A DNA stretch of 64,000 bases, from contig NZ_FNNI01000004.1 of NCBI RefSeq assembly GCF_900106955.1, forward strand, positions 124,001-188,000. Direction: 5' to 3'. Position numbers and translations under genes: made by a program. Shown here piece by piece: positions 63,329-64,000 of the stretch. The notes beneath the pieces were generated by a model. That model saw nothing but the letters and a program-made list of their open reading frames with translations, ran no database searches and was not told the DNA's origin. This DNA is from Aidingimonas halophila. GTDB lineage: Bacteria; Pseudomonadota; Gammaproteobacteria; Pseudomonadales; Halomonadaceae. Numbering within the stretch: position 1 is the stretch's first letter; each line of letters starts with the position of its first letter.

Positions 63329-64000
63329 TCAGCCGCCAAATAGTGCACCGGCAATACGGAATCCAGCGACCCAGGTACCGGCAGCGGAACCCAGGGTCGC
63401 CATCAGGAACACTAACAACGTGCGCGATACACGATTGCGCCACCACCCCTTCGGAGACGTCACATCGTGCCGCAATACGGCAAAGTCGTGCACTTTGGGT
63501 TTGCGCATGAAGAGTTCCACGCCGGCAGCGACGAAGCCGGCACCAATGGTCGGGTTCAACGAGGTGAGTGGTGCGGCGAAAAAGGTGGCAATGATCGTGA
63601 CCGGGTGAGCTAACGCGATGGCCGTCCCCAGTGCCGATAACACACCATTGATCAAGAACCAGTCACCGACGAGTTGCCACCCCAATTCCGTGTTGCGCGA
63701 GAAGCCTATGCCGAAGCCGGCCAGTACCAGGCCGGTGATCAGCCAGGGTGCCAGTTTCCACAAGCGTGAGCGAGGTGGGGTACGCTCCAGAGCTTCCCGT
63801 TCGCTGGAAGGATCGCCGGGACGTTGACCGGACAGGTATTCACCCAGCCCCTTCATATGGCCGGCACCTATGACCACAAGAACCTCTCGATAACGTGCGG
63901 GAGGGTTCTCCTCGGCAATGCGCAGGGACATGTAGTGGTCCCGCTCGCGGATCAGTGGCGTGTAGAGCGACTCGGATTGCTCGGCGAACTCATTGAAGGT
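63329..64000 (-). CDS. TraB/GumN-family protein (partial, 5' end outside window)
   Basis: At least 223 codons, running off the window edge; the visible frame reads through from 64000 to the stop at 63329. Seen: PLIRERDHYMSLRIAEE, VVIGAGHMKGLGEYL (the GxGH motif of TraB), then four C-terminal hydrophobic segments (LAPWLITGLVLAGFGIGF, ALGTAIALAHPVTIIATFFA and others). TraB/GumN proteins share the erythromycin-esterase/EreA-like superfamily and some are pheromone-shutdown proteins; bacterial members are mostly unassigned. Convergent with the GNAT gene. Confidence 0.75.
   Translation of the reverse strand, partial: TFNEFAEQSESLYTPLIRERDHYMSLRIAEENPPARYREVLVVIGAGHMKGLGEYLSGQRPGDPSSEREALERTPPRSRLWKLAPWLITGLVLAGFGIGFSRNTELGWQLVGDWFLINGVLSALGTAIALAHPVTIIATFFAAPLTSLNPTIGAGFVAAGVELFMRKPKVHDFAVLRHDVTSPKGWWRNRVSRTLLVFLMATLGSAAGTWVAGFRIAGALFGG

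Noticed and set aside
1-64000. tRNA, rRNA, insertion sequence or CRISPR array
   Set aside because: I saw no cloverleaf-like sequence, terminal inverted repeats with transposase, or regularly spaced repeats in the window.

Overview
The window reads as a chromosomal segment of a moderately GC-rich gammaproteobacterium. The gene content and protein style (RstAB, MetR/MetE, the lptFG/pepA/holC/valS neighbourhood, bfd/bfr, a Vibrio-type T6SS order, acidic proteins rich in Asp and Glu) fit Halomonadaceae best (Halomonas or a near relative). This placement is inference from protein resemblance, not from a marker gene. Coding density is high, most genes are packed in short operons, and I see no rRNA, tRNA, IS element, prophage or CRISPR array.

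Region 1 (1-7.4 kb) is an accessory metabolic locus: a class III aminotransferase, divergent from an M20-type carbamoylase/amidohydrolase, then a LuxR-type regulator divergent from an ATP-grasp ligase and a CocE/S15-type serine hydrolase. The two divergent intergenic regions share the half-sites ATATCCC and GGGGTAT as inverted repeats, which suggests one regulon; its substrate is unknown. Region 2 (7.5-13.4 kb) holds an XpaC/TelA-like pair with an MFS carrier, an Old Yellow Enzyme (with a palindrome upstream), and a YihY/BrkB membrane protein. Region 3 (13.4-17.5 kb) is a two-gene DNA repair operon: a FAN1-like VRR-NUC nuclease and an XPD/DinG-like Fe-S helicase with its own N-terminal nuclease-like domain.

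Region 4 (17.5-30.2 kb) is mixed: a Kef-type antiporter, a small PLDc_N-like membrane protein, a previously easy-to-miss 49-residue ORF, an RstA/RstB-like two-component system, the divergent metR/metE pair with a MetR-type box, an MliC-like lipoprotein, a YdjM-like protein, tag, gloA, DoxX and a META-domain lipoprotein. Region 5 (30.2-43.1 kb) is housekeeping: valS, holC, ilvE and pepA on the minus strand, divergent from lptF/lptG, then RDD protein, bfd, bfr, a DUF1653 protein, tcdA, a BASS-family symporter and a DTW-domain tRNA-modifying enzyme.

Region 6 (43.4-63.3 kb) is a type VI secretion cluster in the order tssB-C-E-F-G-fha-J-K-L-H-vasH-vasI-tssA-tssM, the gene order I recall for the Vibrio cholerae main cluster. 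It encodes sheath, baseplate, membrane complex, the recycling ATPase ClpV and a sigma-54 activator, but no Hcp, VgrG, PAAR or recognisable effector. A GNAT acetyltransferase is translationally coupled to the end of tssM. The upstream region (43123-43462) is AT-rich, with an inverted repeat, a C9 tract and a weak sigma-54-like element. The window ends inside a TraB/GumN-family gene.
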